From Undibacterium paludis (GTDB lineage: Bacteria > Pseudomonadota > Gammaproteobacteria > Burkholderiales > Burkholderiaceae_D): DNA of 64,000 nucleotides. This document shows, in pieces, positions 49,462 through 58,352 of this stretch (positions are counted from its first letter, which is position 1; each line of letters starts with the position of its first letter). Under the pieces are notes generated by a model. It saw nothing but the letters and a program-made list of their open reading frames with translations. It ran no database searches and was not told the DNA's origin. Both the position numbers and the translations under genes were made by a program. Location: contig NZ_JAKZHX010000010.1 of NCBI RefSeq assembly GCF_022568815.1, positions 62,001-126,000 of the forward strand, written 5' to 3'.

Positions 49462-51444
49462 ATGGCGCTGCAACAATTAAGCGACGAGCAAATACGGACC
49501 TGGACCCGCGCCCAGAAGGACGAGTGGTGGTTCGCCAATATTTACCGGGGTGACATGGCGCAATTGACCCTGCGCTCTGCCTTCACCGGCTTTTTACTCG
49601 GCGGCATATTGTCTGCAACTGCGCTGTACATCGGCGCCAAGACTGGCATCACCATCGGTGTAGGTCTGACTGCAGTTATCCTGGCTTTCGGTATTTTCAA
49701 GATGCTGGCCAACCTGGGCCTGGCCAAAGACTTCACGATACTGGAAAACAACTGTACCCAGTCCATCGCCACCGCAGCCGGTTACATGACCATGCCGCTC
49801 AATACGGCGCTGTCTGCCTATATGCTCATCAGCGGCACAGTAGTGACCTGGTGGCACCTGGTGGTGTGGATGAGTATCTGCTCCGTATTGGGTGTACTGG
49901 TGGCCTTCCCGATGAAACGCCGTTTCATCAATGAAGACCAGCTCCCCTTCCCCGAAGGTCGCGCCTGCGGCGTGGTGCTTGATGCGGTCTATACCGGTGA
50001 AGCGGCCAGCGGTATGTACAAGGCTCGCCTGATGGCTTTTACCGCCATGTGGACGGCGTTTTACCAGATGATCACCAGTGACGGCTGGATGAAGCTGATC
50101 CAGTTCAAGATCCTGCGCATGGATAAATGGACCAGCATGACTGAAGCCTGGCATCTACAGGAACGCATCGATCATTACTATTACACAGCCGCCGTTAAAT
50201 ATGATTTGCTGATCCCCAAAATCCTTGGTGTTGATTTCCGCGCCCTGGGCCTGCGCTTTACCCTCGATGCCGCCATGCTCGGCGTTGGTGGCCTGATGGG
50301 CATACGGGTAGCCAGCAGCATCATGCTCGGTACCATTATCAATTTCGTCTTTTTGGCGCCATGGATGATACAGCGTGGCGACATCATTGAACGTATCGCC
50401 CCCAGCGGCAAGATCGTACCTATCTCACGCACTGAAATCGTCAACCAGTGGGGTCTGTGGTGGGCTGTCTCGATGATGGTGGTGGCGTCCTTTATCAGCC
50501 TGGCGGCCAAGCCGGAGCTGTTTACCAGTATCTTCAAAAAAGCAGACAAGAATAAAGTCGCCGACAAGGGTAGCAATATCCTTGATCATATCGAAGTACC
50601 GCTGATCATTTCCTACATCGGCATCCCCATTTTCAGTGTACTGGCGGCCTGGACTACCCACGAATTCTTTGGCGTGCCCTGGCTGATGTCCATCATTACC
50701 CTGCCCCTGGTGTTCATCCTGACCATCATCTGCGCCAATGCGATGGCGCTGACCTCGTGGACACCAACGAGCACCCTGTCCAAGATCACCCAGTTCAGCA
50801 TGGGCGCCATCGACAATGCCAACCCGGCCAATAATCTGATCCCTGCCGGCATGACGGCAGAAGTGGCGTCGAATGCATCCAACCTGCTTTCTGACATCAA
50901 GCCCGGCTATATGCTAGGTGCAAAACCGAGACAGCAGGCAATAGGCCACCTGATCGGCATTTTCTCTGGCGCGCTGGCTTGTGTACCGCTGTACTTTCTG
51001 CTGTTTTTGCCGCCAGATGCCAATGGCGTGCGCTCTACCGCCACCATCGTGTCTGACAAATTTGCCTTCCCTGGCGCAATGCAGTGGAAAGGCGTGGCGG
51101 AACTGATCGCCAAAGGCTTCAGCAGTCTGCCATCATCCGCGATTACCGCCATCATCGTGGCAGCCATTGCAGCCATCATGATCGAAGTTGCCCGAATTTT
51201 CACCAAGGGCCGTTTCCCGCTGTCTGCAGTCTCCATTGGCCTGGGCGTCATCCTGCCGCCAGAGTCCTGTCTGGCCATGTGGATAGGCGCTGCCATTTTC
51301 TGGTGGATGGGCCGCAAGAACAGTACGCCCGGCAGCAAAGGCCATGATTTCTGGGTAGAAGGCTGCGAACCTATCTGTGCCGGCTTGATCTCTGGTGCAG
51401 CTTTGATAGGGATAGGTAATGCGATTATTAATGTATTGATTTGA
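49462..51444 (+). CDS. OPT-family oligopeptide transporter
   Basis: Polytopic membrane protein of 660 residues in the OPT superfamily, which imports oligopeptides or metal chelates using the proton gradient. The N-terminus LTLRSAFTGFLLGGILSATALYIGAKTG and the later MTMPLNTALSAYMLISG, RRFINEDQLPFPEGRACGVVLDAVYTGE, SWTPTSTLSKITQFSMGAIDNANPANNLIPAGMTAEVASNASNLLSDIKPGYMLGAKPRQQAIGHLIG (read in pieces) identify the bacterial OPT branch. At least 14 hydrophobic segments are seen. TTGGAG precedes the ATG. It stands alone and ends in a strong terminator. Confidence 0.93.
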   Translation: MALQQLSDEQIRTWTRAQKDEWWFANIYRGDMAQLTLRSAFTGFLLGGILSATALYIGAKTGITIGVGLTAVILAFGIFKMLANLGLAKDFTILENNCTQSIATAAGYMTMPLNTALSAYMLISGTVVTWWHLVVWMSICSVLGVLVAFPMKRRFINEDQLPFPEGRACGVVLDAVYTGEAASGMYKARLMAFTAMWTAFYQMITSDGWMKLIQFKILRMDKWTSMTEAWHLQERIDHYYYTAAVKYDLLIPKILGVDFRALGLRFTLDAAMLGVGGLMGIRVASSIMLGTIINFVFLAPWMIQRGDIIERIAPSGKIVPISRTEIVNQWGLWWAVSMMVVASFISLAAKPELFTSIFKKADKNKVADKGSNILDHIEVPLIISYIGIPIFSVLAAWTTHEFFGVPWLMSIITLPLVFILTIICANAMALTSWTPTSTLSKITQFSMGAIDNANPANNLIPAGMTAEVASNASNLLSDIKPGYMLGAKPRQQAIGHLIGIFSGALACVPLYFLLFLPPDANGVRSTATIVSDKFAFPGAMQWKGVAELIAKGFSSLPSSAITAIIVAAIAAIMIEVARIFTKGRFPLSAVSIGLGVILPPESCLAMWIGAAIFWWMGRKNSTPGSKGHDFWVEGCEPICAGLISGAALIGIGNAIINVLI

Positions 51445-51475
51445 TGCACTAATGATTTGAAGCAAACCAGAACCC

Positions 51476-51502
51476 AAGCCCCGCAAAAAGCGGGGCTTTT
51501 TT
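51476..51502 (+). terminator. Rho-independent terminator of the OPT gene
   Basis: AAGCCCCGC / GCGGGGCTT with an AAAAA loop and T6 after it. About 32 bases past the stop. Confidence 0.9.
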
Positions 51503-51706
51503 ATGCGGGCAGATTTCTGCAAGTTCTGTGCAGTGTCAGTAAAAGCAGACCATGTGCTTCTTTCACCATGTCGTACGACGCCAGAGTGGTTATATTGCTT
51601 GCTTTCGGGATTGCAGGTATCTGCTTGCGCTATCATGTCAGCAATACAATCGCAGGAGCTGGCAAAACACGCTCTTGCAGGTCCCGATCACTCCATAGGT
51701 TCCGCC

Positions 51707-52681
51707 ATGTTGAATCGTATTTTGTTCATGCTGACTGCTTGCGTCAGCTTTGCTGCGACACCAGCTCTGGCGGCCACCGTCAGTTCAGTTTACCTGGAAC
51801 GGCCCGAGGGTCAGCGGCATTACCTGCTGGCGCTGCCGCAGCCTCCTTTACCCGGCAAACACGCTTTGCTCATCCTGTTGCATGGCCATGGCGGTACTGC
51901 CGCACAACTGCTGGGACAGGGGAGACTGGCCGCCCCCTTGTCTTTATGGCTGCCTATCGCTGACCGGGAACAAATCGTCATCATGGCTCCGGATGGCAGC
52001 AAGGGAAGCGACAGTATCCAGGGATGGAATGATTGCAGGCGCGATGCATCAAGCAACCCCAATAGCGATGACAGCGCCCTGATCAGCAGCATGATCGACA
52101 AAGCGATAGCAGAGCACGATGTGGACCCGGCCAGGGTCTATGTCATGGGCATGTCAAATGGCGGCTTGATGGCTTTGCGCCTGGCCGGCGAAATCGCCCC
52201 CAGGCTGGCTGGTGTCGCCACCGTCGGTGCGGCCATGGCGGCACTAAGCAAATGTAGCCTGCCAGAGACCCCGCTCTCCGTCATGCTCGTAGCCGGCACC
52301 AAAGACCCCGTCATGCCCTATGCAGGTGGCGAGATACGCTTTGCCCGGTCACGTTCACGCGGCAGCGTGCTCAGTGCAGAAGACAGCGCGGAGTACTGGA
52401 GCAAACTCGCACGATTACCAGACACACCAGCAGTCCATACTTTCCCGCACGATGATACGGCAAATCCCACCAGCGCCAGACGCATGCTGTGGGGTGAACA
52501 TTCCAACAAGCTGCAAGTAGAGCTATTGGAGATCACAGGCGGCGGCCATATTGAACCCAGCATCAGCAAGCGGGTGGGTGCTTTCTATGGCAGTATCGTC
52601 GGCCCGCAAAACACAGACCTGGAAATCGCTGAAGAAGCCTGGATATTTTTCAAGGACAAAAGAGCGGGCCTGAAACCTTGA
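51707..52681 (+). CDS. Exported esterase of the LpqC/PHB-depolymerase type
   Basis: Secreted alpha/beta hydrolase, 324 residues. The start at 51707 gives a signal peptide (MLNRILFMLTACVSFAATPALA) and is used although the frame opens 204 bases earlier. The catalytic parts are LLILLHGHGGTAAQLLGQGRLA, the nucleophile in VMGMSNGGLMAL, the acid in VAGTKDPVMPYAGG and His in TGGGHIEPS. WNDCRRDAS and KCSLPETP supply a Cys pair. The family includes poly(3-hydroxybutyrate) depolymerases and feruloyl/acetylxylan esterases; substrate cannot be read from the sequence. Stands alone between the OPT and DTW genes. Confidence 0.87.
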   Translation: MLNRILFMLTACVSFAATPALAATVSSVYLERPEGQRHYLLALPQPPLPGKHALLILLHGHGGTAAQLLGQGRLAAPLSLWLPIADREQIVIMAPDGSKGSDSIQGWNDCRRDASSNPNSDDSALISSMIDKAIAEHDVDPARVYVMGMSNGGLMALRLAGEIAPRLAGVATVGAAMAALSKCSLPETPLSVMLVAGTKDPVMPYAGGEIRFARSRSRGSVLSAEDSAEYWSKLARLPDTPAVHTFPHDDTANPTSARRMLWGEHSNKLQVELLEITGGGHIEPSISKRVGAFYGSIVGPQNTDLEIAEEAWIFFKDKRAGLKP

Positions 52682-52752
52682 AACAGGATGACCGGCATTT
52701 GCGAAGACCCGTACCCCGGGTCAATGAGAAGCTTGCACACTTCTGCTTTTCG

Positions 52753-53376
52753 TCATGCAGGTGTGGATAAAGCCATCTGCTGTCCTACAAACCCATCAAA
52801 GGCTTGTAACAGCGGCTGATATTTTGTCTCATTCCGCTCTAGTTGCATCAGCGCATAACAGGTTGCTTCCAGCGTCGACAACTGATCAGGCGCATGCGCC
52901 TTGCGTATGCGATAGTGTGAAGCGGGCATGTCTTGCAGACTCATACGCGGCAACTGTTGCAGGATGGGATTCAGGTAGAGCATCTTGCGACTTTTGCGCC
53001 AGGTGGCGTCAAGTATGATCAGGCGTATGTTTTCAGTTACTTGCCCGCTCATATCAAAAGCCGCTGGGTCAAACAGCAGGTCAGCTGCTTCGCTCGTATC
53101 GGTTGCCGGGTAAAGCAGGACAGGTTGACGTCCACCGGCATGCAAGACGGTTTGCAATGGTGCTTCATCAAATGCCTCGCCTTTCAGCAATCCTGCATTT
53201 TGCAGGCAAAGCATCAGCAGGCGGGCGCTGCCTTTGGCCTGTCGCACTTCAAGCGGATGTTGCAAGACAACTACTTCCGGCAAGTTGGCGACCGTTTGTA
53301 CCCAGCGGCAAATACAACTGGCGACGGGACGGTGGCATTGTAGGCAAAGACTGCGCCTGGAAAGGGGATTCAACAT
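52753..53376 (-). CDS. tapT: tRNA-uridine aminocarboxypropyltransferase (DTW domain)
   Basis: Transfers the 3-amino-3-carboxypropyl group of S-adenosylmethionine to uridine 47 in tRNA (acp3U47). The 207-residue protein has the zinc-binding N-terminus CLQCHRPVASCICRW (CxxC...CxC), the SAM-site segment LQHPLEVRQAKGSARLLMLCL, the DTW-type motif as LDATWRKSRKMLYLNP (D-A-T-W in place of D-x-T-W) and STLEATCYAL. These define the TDD/DTW superfamily, TapT branch. It is transcribed divergently from the Gly/Thr-rich lipoprotein gene. Confidence 0.9.
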   Translation of the reverse strand: MLNPLSRRSLCLQCHRPVASCICRWVQTVANLPEVVVLQHPLEVRQAKGSARLLMLCLQNAGLLKGEAFDEAPLQTVLHAGGRQPVLLYPATDTSEAADLLFDPAAFDMSGQVTENIRLIILDATWRKSRKMLYLNPILQQLPRMSLQDMPASHYRIRKAHAPDQLSTLEATCYALMQLERNETKYQPLLQAFDGFVGQQMALSTPA

Positions 53377-53489
53377 ATCAACATTGTGAAGGATTGTGAT
53401 TTTACCAGCAAGCTTTACCCCTCATGCAGGTCAGCGTGAACGCCTTGGTCTATCATGTGAAGATCCTTTGACGTCATCTTTTTTGTATT

Positions 53490-54782
53490 ATGAAGCTCCC
53501 TCTTTTCCTCGCGGCAAGCTTGCTGCTCGCCACCAGTGCCTGCGGTGGCGGTGGTGGATCAACTTCTGCCACGACAACAGGCGCCACTACAGGTACCGGA
53601 ACCAATACCGGTACAGGTACCACAACGGGCACAGGAACAAATACGGGGACGACGACCGGTACCGGGACTTCTACAGGAACAACGACAGGAACCACCACAG
53701 GAACGGGCACGACGACCGGCAGCACCACGGTCGTGACACTGGAAAAAAAAGCTGCAGCACTGGCTGCCAAACTCGGCAGGCCAACACGTTTTCTGGTGGG
53801 CCTGGGTACTGTCGATATTGCAGACGTACAAAGACAAAGCCTCAAACCTGATATCTATGACCAGTACCTGGTGGGTGTTGGCGCCGGCTCATGGCCGACC
53901 TGGAACAGCCCGTCTGGCGCCTATGTACAGATCGTCGCCCAGAATGCCGAAAAGCTTGGCGCAGTCCCCATGTTCACGCTGTACCAGATGGCCAGCAATG
54001 GTGATGGCAACCTGAGCGGCCTGACCAACACGACCTTCATGCAAAATTACTGGAACAATGTGCGCCTGATGTTCCAGCAGATCAAGGCTTATGGCAAACC
54101 CACCCTGGTCAATTTTGAGCCGGATTTCTGGGGCTATACCCAAAGGGCATCAAACAACGCCGACCCGGTCACGGTGCCGGCACAGGTCACGATCAACCCC
54201 GACTGCGCCAACCTGTCAAACAGCGTCAAAGGCATCAGCCAGTGCCTGCTGCAAATGGCCAGGACACAGGCGCCAAATGCCTATGTGGGCTTTCCCCCCG
54301 CCCTGTTTGGCGACCTGTATGCCACGGCCATGCAATACATGCTCAAGCTTGATGCCGACAAGGCTGACTTCATCGTCATGCAAACCCTGGACAGGGACGC
54401 CGGCTGTTTTGAAAGCCTGCCGCAAGTGTCGTATTGCACCCGTGCCGGCACCGGCTGGTACTGGGATGAAAGCAATCTGACCTCCCCCAACTTCAACGAT
54501 CATTTTGCACTGGCAAAAAGCTATTACCAGGGCCTGCAATTACCCGTGCTGTGGTGGCAGACACCGATGGGCGTACCATCCACACAATTTGGTTCGGCAG
54601 GCAAATGGCGCGACAACAAGGTCCGTTACTTTTTGACCCACACTGCCGATATGGTTGCCGTCGGCGGCCTGGGCGCAGTCTTCAGCCCCGGTGAAGTCAA
54701 TCAGACCAATATCAATACCGACGGCGGGCAATTCAAGACTTACTCAACCAGCTACCTGACCAAACCGACGACCTTGCCTTGA
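53490..54782 (+). CDS. Lipoprotein with Gly/Thr-rich repeat linker and a glycosidase-like domain of unknown type
   Basis: Not recognised. The 430-residue product is a lipoprotein (MKLPLFLAASLLLATSACGGGGGS, lipobox TSAC). Residues about 24-80 are almost purely Gly and Thr in GTGTTTGTGTNTGT-like repeats, an extended tether that would hold the domain away from the membrane. The C-terminal 340 residues contain FLVGLGTVDIAD, FTLYQMASNGDGNLS, TLVNFEPDFWGYTQR, YVGFPPALFGDLYA and LPVLWWQTPMGVPS, which give the look of a TIM-barrel glycoside hydrolase or carbohydrate-active protein; this is only an impression. The end overlaps a convergent rhomboid gene by 50 bases. Confidence 0.8.
   Translation: MKLPLFLAASLLLATSACGGGGGSTSATTTGATTGTGTNTGTGTTTGTGTNTGTTTGTGTSTGTTTGTTTGTGTTTGSTTVVTLEKKAAALAAKLGRPTRFLVGLGTVDIADVQRQSLKPDIYDQYLVGVGAGSWPTWNSPSGAYVQIVAQNAEKLGAVPMFTLYQMASNGDGNLSGLTNTTFMQNYWNNVRLMFQQIKAYGKPTLVNFEPDFWGYTQRASNNADPVTVPAQVTINPDCANLSNSVKGISQCLLQMARTQAPNAYVGFPPALFGDLYATAMQYMLKLDADKADFIVMQTLDRDAGCFESLPQVSYCTRAGTGWYWDESNLTSPNFNDHFALAKSYYQGLQLPVLWWQTPMGVPSTQFGSAGKWRDNKVRYFLTHTADMVAVGGLGAVFSPGEVNQTNINTDGGQFKTYSTSYLTKPTTLP
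53563..53736 (+). repeat. Low-complexity (ACAGGTACCGGA-type) coding repeat
   Basis: Degenerate ACA/ACC/GGT/GGA triplet repeats encode the Thr/Gly linker of the lipoprotein. The variation of synonymous bases (ACAGGTACC, ACGGGCACA, ACGACGACC) means the copies have diverged. Confidence 0.75.
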
Positions 54783-55278
54783 CCCCTTGCCAGGTGCGGG
54801 TTCCCTGGCCTGGCAATAAAATATGCACCGTCGCCTTGCGCATGCCGCTGCTGAAACTGGCGTCATAGCGCCCGCGTATCCAGACATAGGCAAACAGGCC
54901 ATAGACGACACCTGACATGCCGCCAAAATAGGGCGATTGTGAAAACAGATACTGAACCAGGTTCGATGTCGCAGAGACAGCCAGTACAAAACCCATCAGA
55001 AATGTCGGACCCTTCCTGTTTTCAATGACAGCGCCCAAGTCCCATAACCACAACATGTTAAACAGCAGATGCATGGCGCCGAAGTGGATGAACATCGGAG
55101 TCAGCAGACGCCATATCTGCCCTGAGATGATATCTGTCAGGCCTGCATGTCCCGGATCAGAGAAAAACAGCAAGGTCAGTGATTGCAGATTTTCACCAAA
55201 GCCGGACATGATGGCGACAGCCACGCTAACTCCAGCAAGTGCAAAGGAGACGTAGGAATAGTTTTTTATTTTCTGCAT
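54733..55278 (-). pseudogene. Rhomboid-family protein truncated before its catalytic histidine
   Basis: Rhomboid-type intramembrane serine protease reading frame of 181 residues starting MQKIKNYSYVSFALAGVSV at 55278. It has WRLLTPMFIHFGAMHLLFNMLWLWDLG (helix 2, with the usual HFGxxHLxFN signature) and the serine in FGGMSGVVYGLFAY. The chain should continue with a further helix carrying the partner His (typically in AN-x-AHxxG); instead it runs into RKATVHILLPGQGTRTWQGVKARSS and stops, its end lying over the 3' part of the convergent lipoprotein gene. About 40-50 residues are missing. The protein is therefore probably inactive, or has lost proteolysis but kept a binding role. TonB is encoded just upstream on the same strand. 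Confidence 0.75.
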
Positions 55279-55351
55279 CAGTTTTTTGGGAGGGGATAAC
55301 ACAAATACGTCAACGGTAGCCGACACTGACAACGACTACAAAGACCTGCCG

Positions 55352-57412
55352 TCAACGCAATTCTTCAATCAGCCGCAACTTGTCATCAAAATTCCAGATA
55401 TGCCGGATTTCGATGACGTCATACTGGGCTGCGATATTCGGCGGGAAAGCAGAATATTTGGCATTCAGGCGCACAATGCGGCGTACTGCTTCATCAATGT
55501 CAGCACGGCCACTGGAGCGCAGCAGAGTAATGTCCTCTATGCTGCCGTCACTGCGCACCAGCACGACGACAACCGGGTCACCACGCGCACGGTCTTTGGA
55601 GATTTGCGAATAATTCAGGTTGCCATTGCGTTCTATTTTCTGTTTCCAGCTTTCTATGTACAGACGCACAGGCACGTCCTTGGCCTGGCTGCCGAACAGG
55701 CTGCGGCGTTGCGGACGTTCCACCATGTCTGTTCTTTGTGCTGGCGGTGTGCCTCGCAACAGGTCCAGGCCACGCGCCTGCTCCCTGGCGCGACTGGCGA
55801 GGTCGCTACCAGGCAGGTTTTTGGGCAGAACAAAAGGATCAGCCTGGTTGCCCTGGGTACTGCCATTGCCGGGAGTGGTCGCGCCAGCATTGTTTTGCTG
55901 ACCGGTGCTTGGACCAGTGCTGCTTCCGGTATTGGCGCTGTGATTATTGGCGGCTGCCTGATTGGCGGCACTGGCAGCATTAGCAGCAGCCTGCGCTGCC
56001 GCGGCCTTGGCAGCAGCGGCTTGTGCTTGTGCTTGTGCTTGTGCTTGTGCTTGTGCTTGTGCTTGTGCTTGTGCTTGTGCTTGTGCTTGTGCTTGTGCTT
56101 GTGCTTGTGCACGCTGTTCGGCGGCGACTTGTTCTGCACGTTGCCGCGCTGCGAGTTCATCTGCCTTTTGTCTGGCTGACTGCTCTTCTGCTTTTTGCCT
56201 GGCCAGCAGGTCTTCCGCCTGTTTCTGGCGTACTGCGGCTTGCTGGCGTTGTTCTTCCTGCTTGCGTTTTTCAGCTTCCAGGGCAGCTTGTTGCTCTTTG
56301 GCCTGCTGCTCGCGTAGTTGCTGTTCTTTTTGCTGTTGGTCTTTTTGTGCTTGCGCCAGTGCCAGTTGCAATTGCTGTGCACGCAGCTGGCGTTCTTCTT
56401 CCTGGCGTTTGTTGTCGTCCTGACGTTTTTGTTCTGCCAGCTTCAGCTCTTCTGCTGCGGCCGCCTCACGCTGGGCGCGGCGATTTTGTTCTTCGGCTTC
56501 CTGCTGTTTTTGCAAAGCCAGTGCGGCGGCCTGCGCACGGCTGGCATCTTCGGCCAGTTTGCGGCTGTCGTCTTCAATCTGTCTGGCGACTTGCTTCATT
56601 TGTTCTTTGCCGTCAGCTGCCGCCTGCTGTGCCAGCTCATCGGCCTTCTTGCGCATCAGTTCTTCACGTTTTTTGCGTCTTTGCTCTTTCTCCTGGGCCT
56701 TGGCTGCTTTTTCTTCTGCCGATTCTTCATCTACACCTGGCTGGGTGACGTCATCATATTGTTTTTTGGGGTCAGGCTCAGCATCCGCTTTTTTGGGCAA
56801 GTCATCTGGATTGGGCACGGCCATGGTAAAGCTTTCATCACGAGGGATGTCTTGGGTGATGACGCGGGTCAGGTCAGGCGACTGGACTTTGCGTTTCTGC
56901 GCCACTGGTGGCGTGGCGTCAGCATTAAATTTTTTGGCGGCACGTGGCTTATTGCTGGTTTTGGCCTGCACCGGAGCGGGTACGGGCTCGGCCTTGCGCG
57001 GTGCAACCAGTCGTATGCCGGAAATGGCCGCCTTGCTCTCACTCTTGTTGCTGGCCGTAGTCACAGGTGCTGCTGCACTTGCCGTAACCGTTTCTGTCAG
57101 CGGTTTGGGTTTGATGTCTGCCACCGCCGGTACCGGCGGCACAAGCTCATGGTTGGCAACGTTACTGGCCGGTGTGCTGTGCTCTGGATTAGTCGGTGCT
57201 GCTGAATTGGCAATTTGCACAGTAATCGCCGGGGTTTCGGCACGGCGCTTATTCCATGGAGCTTCCAACGCAGGCATACCCAAACCTGGCAAGCCAAACT
57301 GCAATGAAAGGATGAAAGCATGTACCAATAAAGAGATGATCAAGCCGCCGGTAAGACGTCTTTTGATCTCTTTCGGTATCTTTTTTTCAGTTTTGGCAGC
57401 AGGCGGATTCAT
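55352..57412 (-). CDS. tonB: TonB-family energy transducer with TolA-like coiled region and Ala-Gln repeat
   Basis: Couples the inner-membrane proton gradient to outer-membrane transport. The 686-residue protein has one N-terminal membrane helix at about 24-44 (GGLIISLLVHAFILSLQFGL), a Pro/Lys-rich region to about 200, a very long Glu/Gln/Lys/Ala-rich helical region (about 225-500) as in TolA, and a C-terminal TonB domain (about 590-686): VRLYIESWKQKIERNGNLNY, DGSIEDITLLRSSGRADIDEAVRRIVRLNAKYSAFPP and HIWNF. Within the helix a 15-unit Ala-Gln repeat is encoded by the hexanucleotide at 56019. Length is more than twice that of classic TonB. No ExbBD genes are near. Confidence 0.88.
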   Translation of the reverse strand: MNPPAAKTEKKIPKEIKRRLTGGLIISLLVHAFILSLQFGLPGLGMPALEAPWNKRRAETPAITVQIANSAAPTNPEHSTPASNVANHELVPPVPAVADIKPKPLTETVTASAAAPVTTASNKSESKAAISGIRLVAPRKAEPVPAPVQAKTSNKPRAAKKFNADATPPVAQKRKVQSPDLTRVITQDIPRDESFTMAVPNPDDLPKKADAEPDPKKQYDDVTQPGVDEESAEEKAAKAQEKEQRRKKREELMRKKADELAQQAAADGKEQMKQVARQIEDDSRKLAEDASRAQAAALALQKQQEAEEQNRRAQREAAAAEELKLAEQKRQDDNKRQEEERQLRAQQLQLALAQAQKDQQQKEQQLREQQAKEQQAALEAEKRKQEEQRQQAAVRQKQAEDLLARQKAEEQSARQKADELAARQRAEQVAAEQRAQAQAQAQAQAQAQAQAQAQAQAQAQAQAQAAAAKAAAAQAAANAASAANQAAANNHSANTGSSTGPSTGQQNNAGATTPGNGSTQGNQADPFVLPKNLPGSDLASRAREQARGLDLLRGTPPAQRTDMVERPQRRSLFGSQAKDVPVRLYIESWKQKIERNGNLNYSQISKDRARGDPVVVVLVRSDGSIEDITLLRSSGRADIDEAVRRIVRLNAKYSAFPPNIAAQYDVIEIRHIWNFDDKLRLIEELR
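56019..56110. repeat. Hexanucleotide tandem repeat (GCTTGT)15 in the tonB-like gene
   Basis: Fifteen uninterrupted copies of GCTTGT plus two bases. On the coding (minus) strand it reads GCA CAA repeated, giving Ala-Gln. Because the unit is six bases, changes in copy number keep the frame and only alter the length of the helical linker. Confidence 0.95.
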
Positions 57413-57561
57413 GCAACAAGTTTAATTATTTCCTGATTCTGGTTCGATTATCGCATGGTCAAAACGCGAAACGTACTTTACCATCTGTAGGTGTCAAAAA
57501 AGTGCGAAAGTTTGATAAATCCGGTTTCAATCTTTGATGGTATTCAGAAAAGGAGTTTTCC

Positions 57562-58122
57562 ATGAATTCATTCCTGCGCTCGTGCCTGGGCATGACCCTG
57601 GCTGCCGGCAGCATCGCTGCAAGCCATGCAGAAGTCGTCAATATCAGCCCTAACGGTTTCCAGATCAGGCATGAGGTGCAGCTCAATGTCACCACCGATG
57701 TCGCCTATGAAGCGCTGGTGGGCCAGGTTGGCAACTGGTGGAATCCTTCGCACACTTACACCCATGACACCAGGAACCTTAGTATTGATGCACGCCCTGG
57801 TGGCTGTTTTTGCGAAAAATTCCCCAAAGGCGGCGGTGTCGAACATATGCGCGTGGTATATGCTGCCCCTGGCAAAGCCCTGCGCATGAGCGGTGCACTC
57901 GGCCCCATGCAATCATCGGGGCTGGCAGGCAGCATGAGCTGGGACTTTATCGCGCCAGGCATGGCAGAAACCGGGCAAACCGGCAGCAAGCTGGTTTTGA
58001 CCTACAGTGTAGGGGGATACATGCTGGGCGGGTTTGAAAAAATGGCACCAGGCGCAAATGCCATGCTGGAAGAACAGATCAAACGCTACAAGAACCTGGT
58101 CAACACTGGCAAGCCTGAGTAA
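57562..58122 (+). CDS. Exported SRPBCC/START-fold protein
   Basis: Small ligand-binding-fold protein of 186 residues. A clear signal peptide (MNSFLRSCLGMTLAAGSIAASHA) is followed by an SRPBCC helix-grip domain: FQIRHEVQLNVTTDVAYEALVGQVGNWWNPSHTYTHD, LSIDARPGGCFCEKFPKGGGVEHMRVVYAAPGKALRMSGALGP and LVLTYSVGGYMLGGF. This order matches the AHSA1/polyketide-cyclase-like group, most of which are cytoplasmic, so a secreted form is less common. AAGGAG precedes the ATG. Ligand unknown. No operon partner; the next gene starts 231 bases later. Confidence 0.85.
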   Translation: MNSFLRSCLGMTLAAGSIAASHAEVVNISPNGFQIRHEVQLNVTTDVAYEALVGQVGNWWNPSHTYTHDTRNLSIDARPGGCFCEKFPKGGGVEHMRVVYAAPGKALRMSGALGPMQSSGLAGSMSWDFIAPGMAETGQTGSKLVLTYSVGGYMLGGFEKMAPGANAMLEEQIKRYKNLVNTGKPE

Positions 58123-58352
58123 TGCCGGATAATCCCCGGTGCTCCACGCCCTTGTGCGCATGATGACTATGCCGATTTCGTCATGCGAAAAAGCCAATCA
58201 CATCAAGACTTTACCGTCGGCATCCCCTAAGCTGACGGTCATTCACCCTCAGTGAACAGTTTCAATGCATACAGTCCACTGAAGCAGGGGCAGGCAATTG
58301 CCAGGGCTGCCCTTGTTGCGCCCAACATATCACCTGGCATGCAGGCAATCAT

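Noticed and set aside
56019..56110. CRISPR array
   Set aside because: The repeat is a contiguous hexanucleotide inside a coding region, without spacers; no cas gene anywhere in the window.
55962..57205. Cys/Ala- and Leu/Val-rich frames opposite the TonB-like gene
   Set aside because: They translate the hexanucleotide repeat and coiled-coil region in other frames (poly Ala-Cys, Leu-Val).
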